64,000 nt of DNA from Membranipora membranacea (lineage: Eukaryota; Bryozoa; Gymnolaemata; Cheilostomatida; Membraniporidae): the NCBI GenBank assembly GCA_914767715.1, contig OU612069.1, forward strand, positions 16,737,387 through 16,801,386. The letters run 5' to 3'. Made by a program: the position numbers and the translations under genes. This document shows positions 31,577 through 42,369 of this stretch, in pieces. Below the pieces are notes generated by a model. It saw nothing but the letters and a program-made list of their open reading frames with translations, did not search any database and was not told where the DNA came from. Every line of letters starts with the position of its first letter. The stretch's first letter is position 1.

Positions 31577-34456
31577 TCACCATGTTTTACGCTTCTCCAT
31601 TTCTAGTGATAGTCTGTGGTATTCTGCTGCTTTGTTATACTCATTCATTGCTTTGTATGTGGTTCCCAGGTTATTAGGTGACACATAAAAATTAGAATGG
31701 TCACTATTCTCACCGTGTATACGCTTACACATTTCTAGGGATAGTCTGAAGTATTCTGCAGCTTTGTCATACTCATGCATTGCATAGTATGTGGTACCCA
31801 GATTATTCAGTAACGCCGCAATATCAGAGTGATCACTATTCTCACCATGTATACGCTTACGCATTTCTAGTGATAGTCTTTGGTATTCTGCTGCTTTGTT
31901 ATACTCATTCATTGCGTGGTATGTGTGTCCCAGGTTATAAAGTGACACAGCAATATCAGAGTGATCACTATTCTCCCCGTGCAAACGCTTATACATTTCT
32001 AACGCTAGTTTGTAGTTTTTTGCAGCTGAATCATATTGCCGCATTTCATGCATTATATATCCTTGGTAACATACAGCATCTGACATGTCTGCACAAAAGA
32101 CATTTTCACTGTATACACGCCTGTACATGTCTATCGATGAAATCATGCACTCTTCAGCTGCGCACAAATCTCCTAATTTAATGTAGTTTTCTCCCATTTT
32201 TTGAAGTAAGAGAGCAATCTTTGGATGATCGACAGTCTTACTGTAGATGCGGCAGTAAGTTGCCTTTGAGCTCTCAAAGTATATTTTAGCCTGGTCATAA
32301 TGCTGTTGTTTGTGGAAGGCCAACCCAACTACATAATATCCATGTGCAGCTGCAGGTACTAAACTCTCCTCTCCATACAAATGTTCAAACATACTCTGAT
32401 ATTTTCTGCTGTATTTGATTGAGGCGGCATGGTCATACTGTTCATCATACAAATACGCCAGTGCCTCTATACATTCAAGCAATGCTGAGGTTGGCTGCTG
32501 TAAAATAAGAAGTCTTTCCTCTGTGGTCAATTTCTGTAGGTCTCTTCCAATGTTGCTTGCTTCTGAGCTGTCGATAGATTCACCATAATAATCATACTTC
32601 ACTTCTTGGCTTGCCTTCATATAGAAATACTGAAGTGCCCTGAGAAGATAGTTTTCAGCTTTGTCACATTGTCTTAAGTCAACAAATAAGCGCCCTATGC
32701 TAAGCAAGTAATCTCCTGATGATTCTTCACCCACACCCTCCAAAGTGTTGAGTGCAGCGATCCGATCTCCTAGATGACGCTGGCAGGTAGCGATCCTTAG
32801 ACACACTGATTTGGTCTTGTAGTATTTATCATTCTCTCTGAGATGAATGAGAACTTCCAGAGCTTGCCTGAAGTAAAAGTTATCTATGAAAATATTTGCT
32901 ACCAGATACCTTATTTCTTTATTACAAATGGCGCTGTGACTACCAAGCCAGTCTAGAATGTTCTCCTCGGCTAGGTGCTGCATTGGCCCGAAGTGCTGAT
33001 TCAGCAAATTGAATGCTTGCATTGTGTGCCCAGTATGCTGGAGTGTCGATATCTTGCATAGGAATGTCTGGTCATTTGCATTCGCTGTTGTTTTATAACC
33101 CATACACACAGTACCCAATTGATCAGCGTTTACTTCCCCTAGTTTATCCTTTAAAGGAACCATCATATCAGCTAGTGCCAGGATAAGACCTGTGTGAACA
33201 TACAATCTATTCCCAGGTGATTTACAATCAATCTTTAATTTTGTAGTTTCTGTTGTTCGCTTCTCTGCTGTTGAAATCCTGTCATCTTGAGAGTCATGGT
33301 ACAGGTAAGCTGAAAGTCTGACAAAACAGGCAACAGCAAGCTGAAAGATCAATGATTTATACAAATCCTCTGATATTTTTCCAGTCGAGTGCAGGCGTTC
33401 TGCAGTTGTCCATGCATCTTTTCCAAACACCTGATGGATCACTGCCAGATCATACAACAGTATTGAGGGAAATCTGTAGAGTTGCCTCTTCACGTCTACT
33501 GTATAGGCTTGATTCAGCAAGCGATCATCAGGGGTAAAGTCAAACTTCTTCATATCGTTTGCCAGCATGTCTATATTTGCATTTGCCCGTGCTTCACTGA
33601 GCTTGATAGACTGTATGAATTCCTTGAGGGTACAAAGTAGGTTACTATTCCCATTAAAATATACCTCTGTCATATAGCAGAGCATTGCTGTAAGATCACC
33701 TTTCAGGGAGTCTTTTGTAGGGTTTTTCAGTACATGCTCATATGCAATGCCTAAATCACTGGGAGTAGTTATGAAACTGCATTTATTACTGTTCTGTCCA
33801 TTACCTGTTGGTATGTTGCCAGCCTCTGCAGACAAGCCGTCGATTTTGAATCCATTTTTTGATTCGTCATCAAACCACCCATTCAGTTCTTCAATTGCCA
33901 TATACTTAAGCTTAGTTTCCCCGAGATTACCTATTAGAAAATAGCTGGTCATTGCTAATTTCCTGAAATAGTCTTCAGTCTGCGGTGTTTTCTTCTCGAT
34001 TAGAAATATGTATTCGAGATCAGAGTACGGGGTTGCCTCCCCTCGAGCTAGTGAGCCTATAGCTATAACTGAAAATCCACATGGTGGTTCCTGGACCAGA
34101 GTTTCCACACTTTTATCTATGATAGTGTGAACAAAGTCGATCATTCTCTCCGTGCATAGTGTAGATACTGTTTGAGCAGAATCAACTAGCTGTCCCATCA
34201 TATCTTCCGTTGGCATTGGTTCTTCTGAATTCACATCAAATCGCATGGATAGTTCGTCAGTTACTTGATTTTGAATTCGAACCTCATCTCTTATCTTATG
34301 TAGATTGCTGAGAAGATCAGTAGTTATTTCCTGCTGTTGATCATAGCTGATCACAGCTGATCCTTTCCAGAATGTCTGCTGAACCTGGAATACTCTTTCT
34401 TTCCAGCCGTCATATCCTGGTTTTCTCACTGACACAGAGTTGAAGAGTGTGTGTGC
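31577..34456 (-). CDS. NTase-TPR gene B, main exon (GlnD/DUF294-like nucleotidyltransferase plus TPRs)
   Basis: A paralogue of gene A, highly similar over the whole exon. It starts after a TTTTACAG acceptor in phase 0. The nucleotidyltransferase signature VIAIGSLARGEATPYSDLEY is intact, as is FKIDGLSAEAGNIPTG. The middle region carries degenerate TPRs, then regular ones. The frame ends at TGA (31577-31579) because of one net extra base at 31585-31588: GTTTTAC where the repeat consensus has GTATAC. Without that base the frame would continue into 31048-31576. Base changes against A are scattered and mostly conservative in effect, suggesting past selection on the protein. Confidence 0.8.
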   Translation of the reverse strand, partial: AHTLFNSVSVRKPGYDGWKERVFQVQQTFWKGSAVISYDQQQEITTDLLSNLHKIRDEVRIQNQVTDELSMRFDVNSEEPMPTEDMMGQLVDSAQTVSTLCTERMIDFVHTIIDKSVETLVQEPPCGFSVIAIGSLARGEATPYSDLEYIFLIEKKTPQTEDYFRKLAMTSYFLIGNLGETKLKYMAIEELNGWFDDESKNGFKIDGLSAEAGNIPTGNGQNSNKCSFITTPSDLGIAYEHVLKNPTKDSLKGDLTAMLCYMTEVYFNGNSNLLCTLKEFIQSIKLSEARANANIDMLANDMKKFDFTPDDRLLNQAYTVDVKRQLYRFPSILLYDLAVIHQVFGKDAWTTAERLHSTGKISEDLYKSLIFQLAVACFVRLSAYLYHDSQDDRISTAEKRTTETTKLKIDCKSPGNRLYVHTGLILALADMMVPLKDKLGEVNADQLGTVCMGYKTTANANDQTFLCKISTLQHTGHTMQAFNLLNQHFGPMQHLAEENILDWLGSHSAICNKEIRYLVANIFIDNFYFRQALEVLIHLRENDKYYKTKSVCLRIATCQRHLGDRIAALNTLEGVGEESSGDYLLSIGRLFVDLRQCDKAENYLLRALQYFYMKASQEVKYDYYGESIDSSEASNIGRDLQKLTTEERLLILQQPTSALLECIEALAYLYDEQYDHAASIKYSRKYQSMFEHLYGEESLVPAAAHGYYVVGLAFHKQQHYDQAKIYFESSKATYCRIYSKTVDHPKIALLLQKMGENYIKLGDLCAAEECMISSIDMYRRVYSENVFCADMSDAVCYQGYIMHEMRQYDSAAKNYKLALEMYKRLHGENSDHSDIAVSLYNLGHTYHAMNEYNKAAEYQRLSLEMRKRIHGENSDHSDIAALLNNLGTTYYAMHEYDKAAEYFRLSLEMCKRIHGENSDHSNFYVSPNNLGTTYKAMNEYNKAAEYHRLSLEMEKRKTW

Positions 34457-35150
34457 CTGTAAAATGAAAATATGACTCCGATTATAGTACAAAGTAGCAA
34501 AGCACTTGTTGGCTTTGAGAATGCGTTTGCAAGTGTAGGGAGAGCATTAGATGGAATCACTTCGCAACCAGCATAATGTCTTCCGTTATACATCAGAGGA
34601 TTTGTAAGACATCTGATTTGCTTTATTATTGCAACAAGTCGCGCGCCTGTCATGATTGAGATAACTTTGCGTTTGGATTTTATTTTTCATAGTGTGGTGG
34701 ATTTTTCACCGCAGCTGGACAGTCAAAATTTATTCCACTTAAATTCATGTTGTAATCATGTTATTTGTCTTCACGTTAGGAGGACTCATCATTTTAGTAA
34801 ATTTTCTAATTTTAGTTTTATCAAACCCACCCAGTATTTTCAATTTCATAGCCATGGAATTTTCCTTAGCAGTAACATATTACACATGCCTCACATGATC
34901 ATTGTTAACCTAAATACTATGTTTTAACAATGAATTTAATAACTCAACACTAGTGGAATCAAATCAGCTAGTATTTTGCAGCTGAAGCTGCCACACCTCA
35001 TATATTGAACAAATCAATAGAAAACAATACAGTGCCATAGGGAGTTAAACCCACTGAAGTAAGTGTTCTTGAGTTGTGCCTGCTGGCTGACCTCCCTGCC
35101 TTTTCATAAATTTGCCTTGTACTCTGTTGTTTGGCTGTTGTCTGGCACAC

Positions 35151-35345
35151 TTGTCTTGCCAGATAAATTAGGTTACTATCTTGTCCATAACCCCCTCAAT
35201 TTATCTTGCCTGATAAAATAGCTTACTAGTTTGTCCATATCCCCCCCCATTTGTCTTGCCTGGTAAATTAGGTCACTACCTGTCCATACCCCCTCCTAGA
35301 TCGCCAGATAAATAAAGTTACTATATTTCTCCATATCTCCCTCCT
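35151..35345. repeat. Tandem repeat of about four units
   Basis: Four degenerate units of roughly 45-65 bases carry CTTGCCAGATAAATTAGG or variants, then TTACTAT, TTGTCCATA and a C-rich run. It lies in the gene B intron. Unit length decreases from first to last, so it is old. Confidence 0.6.
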
Positions 35346-35439
35346 CCCAAATTCAGTCCCAAAGTCAGGTCAATAGTATTCCCACTAAGATAGAGTCAGC
35401 GTACTTGTTACATTCCGACAAAGATAGTGTCGGCGATTC

Positions 35440-35765
35440 CCAATTGATCGGACATTGAATTTGAATATTGCTTTACAATCAGCAGCATCTTTATATCAAT
35501 TATTTTTTCTTTAAAAACATTTTTTTGCCTAAAATTAAAAAAAATCACACTGCTCAGGACAAGCTGCTCAATCTATTATAATTTTCAAACTCAAAATCAG
35601 ATCAGAATGGATGGAGTTATTGACAGAAAACCTGGATTTTAGACAGTAAATCAACAATAGCATCATTGCTTCTACACCTTCCAATGTCGTTACGTCGCCC
35701 ACAATTAAATGCCTCAATGCTAATGCTGCATATTGTGTCCTGTCTAGGTTTTATTAAGTCTATGG
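35440..35765. mobile_element. Foldback MITE family 1, copy 3 (left end truncated)
   Basis: The interior (CAATTGATCGGACATTGAAT, TTTACAATCAGCAGCATCTT) and right end (GTGTCCTGTCTAGGTTTTAT, then TAAGTCTATGG) match the copies at 4739 and 22963. The left terminal repeat is missing. It is inserted in the intron of gene B. Confidence 0.65.
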
Positions 35766-35847
35766 TAAGAGCACTGATTAGTTTTATTATACCAACAGAT
35801 TGCTGTCGTCATGCTTCGGATAATTTTATTATTTTATTATAGCTTAC

Positions 35848-36009
35848 CCTCAGACAATCTGTCCAGTCGTCAGTTTTCTGATATTTCTTGTAATAAAACT
35901 CTGCTAGTCGTACCAAGTGCTTCACTTGGACCTCCAGATTATATTTACCTCCAACACTGCAGGAGTAATCCCTCTTGAACTCATGTAAATAATCCTCGTT
36001 ATAAATCAT
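35848..36009 (-). CDS. NTase-TPR gene B, second exon
   Basis: The exon is 162 bases, identical in length and phase to 18179-18340 of gene A, with a TCTTTCAG acceptor and a GTAAGC donor. It encodes MIYNEDYLHEFKRDYSCSV and ends DDWTDCLR. A separate first exon with ATG, as found for gene A, was not seen upstream; translation could start at the ATG that opens this exon. Confidence 0.8.
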
Positions 36010-37477
36010 CTGAAAGACAAGATAAAAATGTCTGTGCAATATCAACGGTCAATAATTGTGAGGCCCCCTAAAATGTGTTCATGACGGATATGATTGATTT
36101 TCTTATACATGTAAATTGTAATTACCTTCCCTTCATCATAGAAGATCAGAAGTAGTCCAGAATAACCAACAGATAGCTTTCATTTTATTTTAATGGCTTT
36201 AGGGCAAAAATTTGACAGTGTTTATATGTGTAGATAGTTTGTATAAATACTATGTCATAGTTTCTACACCTCTCAGTTTGCCAGTTAGGGAGAAAATCAG
36301 TTTTTTAACTGGAGAAAATAGGAGGAGATAAATCATAATAATTGCCCATGGAATCCCAGTATTTTGCCTGAGAATACCAAATCATTCCCATTCATACATT
36401 TTCAGCTCAGTTTAAATTGGAGGAATTGGAGCAAGATTGTAAATCGTATTGCAGGGTGAAATGTTATGAGACAGGTTACAATTATGACTCCAAGTCAAAT
36501 TAAGTCAGCAAATGTATATGCAGAGAGATGTGAGTGCATCTTAGTAAGATTTTCAAAGGCTGCAGCCACCGAATTCTATCCAATAGAGGGAAATTGTATT
36601 TGATATGACCTCTTAAACAACCATTGCTACAGGAGTTTGTGGTCAACTGTTTTGTGAGAGGGCTGCATCCAGAGAAGCTGGCAAAGGAAGAAGCTGAAGG
36701 GTAAAATTTTCAAACATTTGTATTAACTCCTTGGTTATAATGAAACCAGCACATTTACCACATGCAGACTTATTTCATTCACTTTATAGCTGGTGTAACA
36801 TATAAATCAGATGACTTCGTCAACGACCATGGGAGGCGAAATAAGTAGAGACAGCAAAGCTCAGACATTTCTATAATAGAATCGCTAATGTCCTTTTCCC
36901 CTGTTTTCGTAAGTTAACCATGTTGACGTCCCTTGTTTATGGTACTGAATTAACTGTTGTTTCCTATGACAAGAACATGATTTTTCGAAGTGACATTTTG
37001 AAATCATAGAAAATAACAAATGTACAGTTGACGTGTTTTGGCCTGTGGTGGCTAATATAAAAGCGCTGGGAGCCCAATGCATGACAAGCTGTTTGGAACC
37101 AAAACTTAAAAGCCAAAGTATTGGGTAAAAGACTGCTGCATTTTCGTCTCACAGTTGGCTGTATTTAATACACCATCGTTATACCAGGTTGGTTGAAATG
37201 AAATTTAGTGATTAAGTAAAACACATAGTTGGAATTCTTCTCCCCTGACCTCGTAAATAGAACCTGGATGATGCAAGAAAATATCGTACACTGGCAAAAT
37301 AACCCAGTACATGGCCATTAAAATCAATTGGTAATCCTATTTGTATTGGTATTGACCTAATCATTTTGTTCTGTCTGATGATCTGAGTCTATGAACTAGG
37401 CCACATGACTGCTTCTCAAGACCCAAAGTTACCCTCCCGATACCGCCTCGTAACATCCGTATGTATTCCCCGAGACT
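36010..37477. other. Upstream region of gene B, nothing recognised
   Basis: No exon, RNA gene or clear repeat is supported. The promoter of gene B should lie here but no element can be named with confidence. Confidence 0.35.
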
Positions 37478-37725
37478 GCATGCAGGCTCTCGGCCTATTG
37501 GCTAAGATCAAAGTGTCATGGCCAATGGCTGATTAGTGCCTGTCACAGTTTCTGGCAGCTTGCTGCAAACTCACGATTAGGAGGTCCACCATGGCCTCAC
37601 CTCTAGGATGCATTCTAGTTTACTAGGGTGTATCATACTCTCAATACGAGGACTGCGGGCAACTTGCGTCCCTCTTTAGGGGCAGCCCACCCTCTGTTTT
37701 GTTATTAACAGGGCATGCAGGCTCT
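37478..37725 (+). mobile_element. SINE with U2 snRNA-like head, copy 2, with 13-bp target duplication
   Basis: GCATGCAGGCTCT occurs at 37478-37490 and again at 37713-37725, enclosing an element of about 223 bp. It starts with the U2-like CTCGGCCTATTGGCTAAGAT (the C overlaps the end of the duplication), followed by CAAAGTGTCA, and then the same body as the copy at 29811. It ends in a T-rich stretch GTTTTGTTATTAACA. A head matching the 5' end of U2, a separate body and a target duplication are the properties of a retrotransposed snRNA-headed SINE. Confidence 0.8.
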
Positions 37726-39240
37726 GCACGATATTGTACTTACACAGCTGCTGTGATTGGTGTTTTTTTTCCTACTCCCCCCCCACCTGACTCCAAGGAC
37801 TTGACATTATGTCTTTTAATGAGAAATAACACATTGTGAAGGGTACGATTCTTTTGTGACGGTGACCATCCAATAGTGTGGGCAACTGGGGTGTAGGGAA
37901 GGCAACTGGAAATTTCACAGACATGAATATAATATATATAGCTGAGGTTCTAGTGTTGATAATTTGGTAGGTTTGTGATGGTAGCAACTCTGCTCCAGCA
38001 ACCGTTTCCTGTGATTGAGATTCATTGGCCAACAATGGATGTATTATTTTAGATATTACACCTGGATATCTATTTTTCCCACCCAGTGCCTCAGCGGTTG
38101 AGGGTGGGATATCTACGCACAAGTGTTAGAAGTGGAAAATATGAGGTAGAGGGATGATGACCAGGCAGAGTCCCAGCCGCCAGAGCTCTGTGGTGATTAC
38201 AATTGAAAATGTATCAAGTTGAGCCATATTTTGGAAAACTGATATTGTTACTATCAGCTGGCTGTAAGGAAGGAAGGCAGGGGACATCATCCCCTTGTAT
38301 CTCTCTAAATTCTAACACTATCTACGCATATAGATGTCAATGAGACCTACACACTATCATTCATTAGATTTCCAGTTTAACAGGTTTAATAGCCTATTAC
38401 ACTGGTCTAAATATTTACAGAATAGGTCAGAGCGGCTAAAATTCTGAGACCGCGAGAACTATCAGAGCCCTGTGCATATTATTCAAAAGACGCTACAAAG
38501 GAGGAAAACAATTTTTATAATAGGATAGAGGGAGATTGAATGTGATAAGAATACTTTGAAATCCAAACAAGAGGTGTTATGACTTGTGCTATTCAGGCCT
38601 ACCATAAAGAGTGAAATCTTTCTCTTTTATTTCCTTCTTGATGATATTCTAAGTTTTCTCCGGGGAGATAAAGTTACGGTATGGTACTCCCATTCGACTC
38701 ATTCTGATTCCCCTCTTCTGTTCAGACATTACCCAATGTCATTGAATACATTATATCCACTGATTCTTAGTTGAGCTACAAAATCTTCTCTGGACATTGT
38801 TGTACACGGTTGTCAGAAGCAGTCAGCCCAAACTAATTTATATTGTGTGGAGCAAGCCGATAGAAGTTGGTTGGATGCATGCCGAAGTGGTTTTTGAAGA
38901 AAACAATTTATCTAGTATGTAGGAATATATACAGTATCTATACAGTATAATTACTATAATATCAAGGCTCGAAGGGTGAGGTTTCAAACAGACATTACAC
39001 AACAGGCGATACTAAGGCAAAACAATTGAATTATTTAACAATAATTGTAGCTATCTCCTCAATAGTTTTTTAATTTAAAAATTTAATTTCTCTTGAACTG
39101 ACAAACTTAAAGGTGTAGAGCTAAGACATAGTATTGACACAACCGACCTACACATATAAATGCTGCCAAATTGCTGCCCACTTCCGTTATAATGAACTGA
39201 ACCATCTGGACTATAACCCTGAATAACTTTCTAACTGGCA
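37726..39240. other. Non-coding, nothing recognised
   Basis: No supported exon, repeat or RNA gene. Short open frames present here have no protein-like features. Confidence 0.35.
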
Positions 39241-39586
39241 GACTCAGAGGTATCTAAGTCTAAGTCGTCATTGCGGATAGGGCTACCCCTCTATAGTACA
39301 GGTACAGGCATCCATGGTACTCAAGCCGCAGCCTATACCCTTGCCCGCCGGATTTCCGGCAACATTTTTTATCGAACAGGCAGGGGGGATCTTTTAACTG
39401 CATGTGGGGTGTGCAAACACACAGGGGACCTCCTGTATTTTTAGTCCCATTCCGCAATGACCTGGCTAGGATGAGTGGCGCGCCAGTACCAAATCAGAAA
39501 TCAATACCGGCTCCGGGAATTTAACCTGGACATCTTAGATGATAAGTCCTCACCCTTAACCATCAGACCACTCCTGACTCAGAGGT
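39241..39586 (-). mobile_element. tRNA-derived SINE with 11-bp target duplication
   Basis: GACTCAGAGGT flanks the element at 39241-39251 and 39576-39586. On the minus strand it starts with a tRNA-like head: A-box-like TGGTCTGATGGTTAAGG and B-box-like AGGTTAAATTCCCG. The body has GGAATGGGAC, CAGGAGGTCCC, CACACCCCACATGCAG and GTTAAAAGATCCC, the arrangement of conserved central SINE domains found in many invertebrate SINEs. It is non-coding and fairly intact. Confidence 0.75.
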
Positions 39587-39634
39587 GTAGAAACCAGATA
39601 TTTGAAATCAGCATAAAATTCTGATCTAGAAAAA

Positions 39635-42369
39635 GTCGTCACAGGCAGAAAAGGTCTATCTGTATTTTTTTATATTATGTAATAATGAGTTTTTTCTGAG
39701 TCAACAATGGTTTTCAATTATTCATTTTTTTATTTTGAAAAAATAGTCAACTGCTAGTCTGTTAAGCTTTTTTCAGGCTTTCATTCAATACCAAACTTGT
39801 GTGGATCAGTAAAGGCACTTGCGCGTAACGCGCAAAAAACGAAAATACCCCCAAAGTTACAAGCGAGAATGGTCTATCTGCATGCAAACAGACCTTTTTG
39901 CCTTCAGTCCAACACAGCAGCTGGCCAGAATTGACAAACAATAACGGTGTATGTGTCATTTTATTGCAGCAACACACCACCTTGTCCATTTATGCCAACC
40001 TCATCAAAATTTTATCAACTCATAACCATCCTGCACAGGGGAGACAATCCCAAAGGTGCAATTACCAGATCTATTTACTTGTTCTGAGTAAAACCACAGT
40101 CAGAAATACTACACAATGTTTGAAGTAAGGGTGTCATTTTCCATTTTATTTTTCTTTAAAATGGAAATTTAAACATAACAAAAAACAAAAAACAAAACAA
40201 AGGAAAATCAGCTAACCAAGCAAAAATTCAATAGAAAACAACATTACTGTAAAAAATAATCATTATCAATAAAAATGCAACTCTTAGTGATGCTAGTACA
40301 CAGGCTACTGTACACCATGAACTTTGGTTCCGTCAATTCCGTATACTCTTCCAGAACCAGGGGCTAGGATTACATCTGCTCCGCCACAGCAGGATACAGG
40401 CGCTCCTGGTCCCTGACAAGCCCCTCAAAGAACTGCCTGGCTACACGATGATTAGCAAGCTTATCAACGAGCTCCAGGCAGTCTTTGAGCTTTAGCCTTG
40501 ACACACGCTGGGGCTTATCATAGGCAGCATTAATCAGATGAAGGTTGTCTGGTGCCCCAACCCTCCTCCAGCTGACCTGTCTCAGATCCGCCTCGTAATT
40601 CTTACTGACAGCCATAGAAATGGCTGTCCCAGCCTTCACGAGTCGGATCGTATGCCACTGCGATATACCAATCAGGGAGGTTTCACGGATTGCCCTTTCA
40701 GAAAGCTCTCTTGAATTTAGGAAATCTGTGAAATCCATCACCTTCACGGTATATCTAGGCGGCTTGACATTCGCTGTCTGGAAGAGCGTGTAGTAGCTGT
40801 CTGGAGTGCCAAGCTCAACACCTCTCCCTGCTCGTTCAATGAGACCATGCATGCCATCGGCCTCCATCATGCTATGGCCTGTCTCAAAGTACTTGATGGC
40901 AATGCTGATCTCACCATCAAGAGCAGGTCGAGTGGAGATGGCAGCTAGCAGAGCAGCTACAACCATCTGGTTTTTGTTTTGTCCCATGCAACCGTCTGAC
41001 CACAGAATGATGTTTTTTTCTGTGATCAGGGACGGTACTGTGGTGAGGAAGTGGAAGAGACACGAGGCAATTTCATTGCCTCCCCTCATGCCTTCCACTT
41101 CCGTCCAGGTGTAACAGTAACCATGTGTACTGGCATCACTTAGAGTTGCATGAAAACAAAGGTTAAAAAGTGTTAATTTTAGTTTGTAAAAGGCAGAGCC
41201 TGCTGCCAAGCGTGGCACCTGCATGATCTGCTGGAGATCGAAGCTTACGTTAATGGTATTCGGCTTGATTCGATCTCCAGCTTTCTCGATCTTACTCAGC
41301 TCTTTTCTGTCTTTATGGATCTGATGGGCTGTCGCGTCACCCCCTACCCGCTCGTAACTGCCTTGGCACTGACTCCTGAGCTGATGAGCTTTGGCTTGGC
41401 CAGTATTCACCAACCGCCTCTTTTCTGCCCGCTTAGTGACACTGGGGTTTGCCCTGATGATATGCGCTCCCTCACCAAACTCACCCCGCTCTGCTAAGTC
41501 TACAATGTAGATTGGAGTAGTTTAGGATAGATCAATTAGGACAGGGTCAAAACTTTGGATGACAGAATGATAGGTTGATGTCAATAACTTGTAAACTTCA
41601 ACCGACGTAATAAATGTGTGTCTGTAACTTACAAGTTTGGTCTATTCTCGTGAGCGAGATAGAAAGAGTTAGGAGGGAGGAGGCTGAGCTGCTTGATGTC
41701 CCTGCAGGCTGGCAAAAAAATCTGTGACTGATGGTGCAACATCCACAACTGCAGTTTGGAATCATTTTAAATTTAATGGAGGTCTTTCCTGGTTGATGGC
41801 TGTAAAATAAATGGCAGATCGTAACAGGTGCTCTCTCAATAGTGGGCGGAGCTTATTTCGAGAAATCTCATTGGGCAAAAAAGTGGTCACATGCATGCGG
41901 AGAGGGAACTGAATAATCATTACATTCTGATTGGGTAATAGGCGATGATGTCATATTACGCCAAAGGTTATAATTTTTTAGCATCTTCTGACTGAGCATG
42001 TTTAAGGTCGGCATTTACATGGAAAATACACTGATGCAATGTCCAATATTGGTACTAATCATGAAAATGAGAGAAACTACTAACCTTTCTTCTTGATGAG
42101 TCTGTTTAAATGACTTTTGAAGAGCTTTGTGCAAATAAAGTGACAATGTGTTTTACCTCTCGAGAAAGCAACAAATAGACCATTTTTGCCTGAACAATGG
42201 CGTGGCATGGTGCAAATAGACCGTTTTGTAAGGGTTGTATCTTTTGAACCGCTAGGCGTAGGGGGATAATTCCCGAAGATTTGGACTTGCCATGGTCTAT
42301 TACGTCTGTTTTAATTTACATTGCAATATCCGTTGAAAATACATATAGACCTTTTTTGCCCGTGACGAC
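39635..42369 (-). mobile_element. DNA transposon with terminal inverted repeats around a DUF7869-like transposase
   Basis: The left end is GTCGTCACAGGCAGAAAAGG followed by TCTATCTGT; the right end read in reverse is GTCGTCACGGGCAAAAAAGG followed by TCTATATGT. These form terminal inverted repeats of about 28 bp. Further copies of the TAGACC...TTTTGCC motif lie just inside both ends (about 39870-39900, 42175 and 42220), as subterminal transposase-binding repeats often do. No target duplication could be identified. The element is 2,735 bp and carries one long frame. Confidence 0.6.
40370..41521 (-). CDS. Transposase-like protein (DUF7869-type, RNase H-like)
   Basis: The open frame is about 383 codons from after a TAA at 41522-41524 to a stop at 40370; no ATG is seen near its beginning, so the 5' part is missing, spliced or degraded. 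The order of motifs is VSFDLQQIMQVPRLAAGSAF, FNLCFHATLSD, GYCYTWTEVEGMRGGNEIAS, IILWSDGCMGQNKNQ, KYFETGHSMMEADGMHGLIE. This set (FDLQQ, W-x-E, WSDGCxGQNKN, GHSxMExDxMH) is shared by transposon-derived proteins widespread in invertebrates; the acidic residues fit an RNase H-like catalytic core. Flanking terminal repeats support its being the transposase of this element. Confidence 0.65.
   Translation of the reverse strand, partial: TTPIYIVDLAERGEFGEGAHIIRANPSVTKRAEKRRLVNTGQAKAHQLRSQCQGSYERVGGDATAHQIHKDRKELSKIEKAGDRIKPNTINVSFDLQQIMQVPRLAAGSAFYKLKLTLFNLCFHATLSDASTHGYCYTWTEVEGMRGGNEIASCLFHFLTTVPSLITEKNIILWSDGCMGQNKNQMVVAALLAAISTRPALDGEISIAIKYFETGHSMMEADGMHGLIERAGRGVELGTPDSYYTLFQTANVKPPRYTVKVMDFTDFLNSRELSERAIRETSLIGISQWHTIRLVKAGTAISMAVSKNYEADLRQVSWRRVGAPDNLHLINAAYDKPQRVSRLKLKDCLELVDKLANHRVARQFFEGLVRDQERLYPAVAEQM

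Larger units (their letters stand above)
34457..35847 (-). other. Intron of NTase-TPR gene B, enlarged by insertions
   Basis: The homologous intron of gene A is 313 bp; this one is 1,391 bp. The extra length is partly a tandem repeat (35151-35345) and a foldback MITE family 1 copy (35440-35765). Splice sites are GTAAGC and TTTTACAG on the minus strand. Confidence 0.7.
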
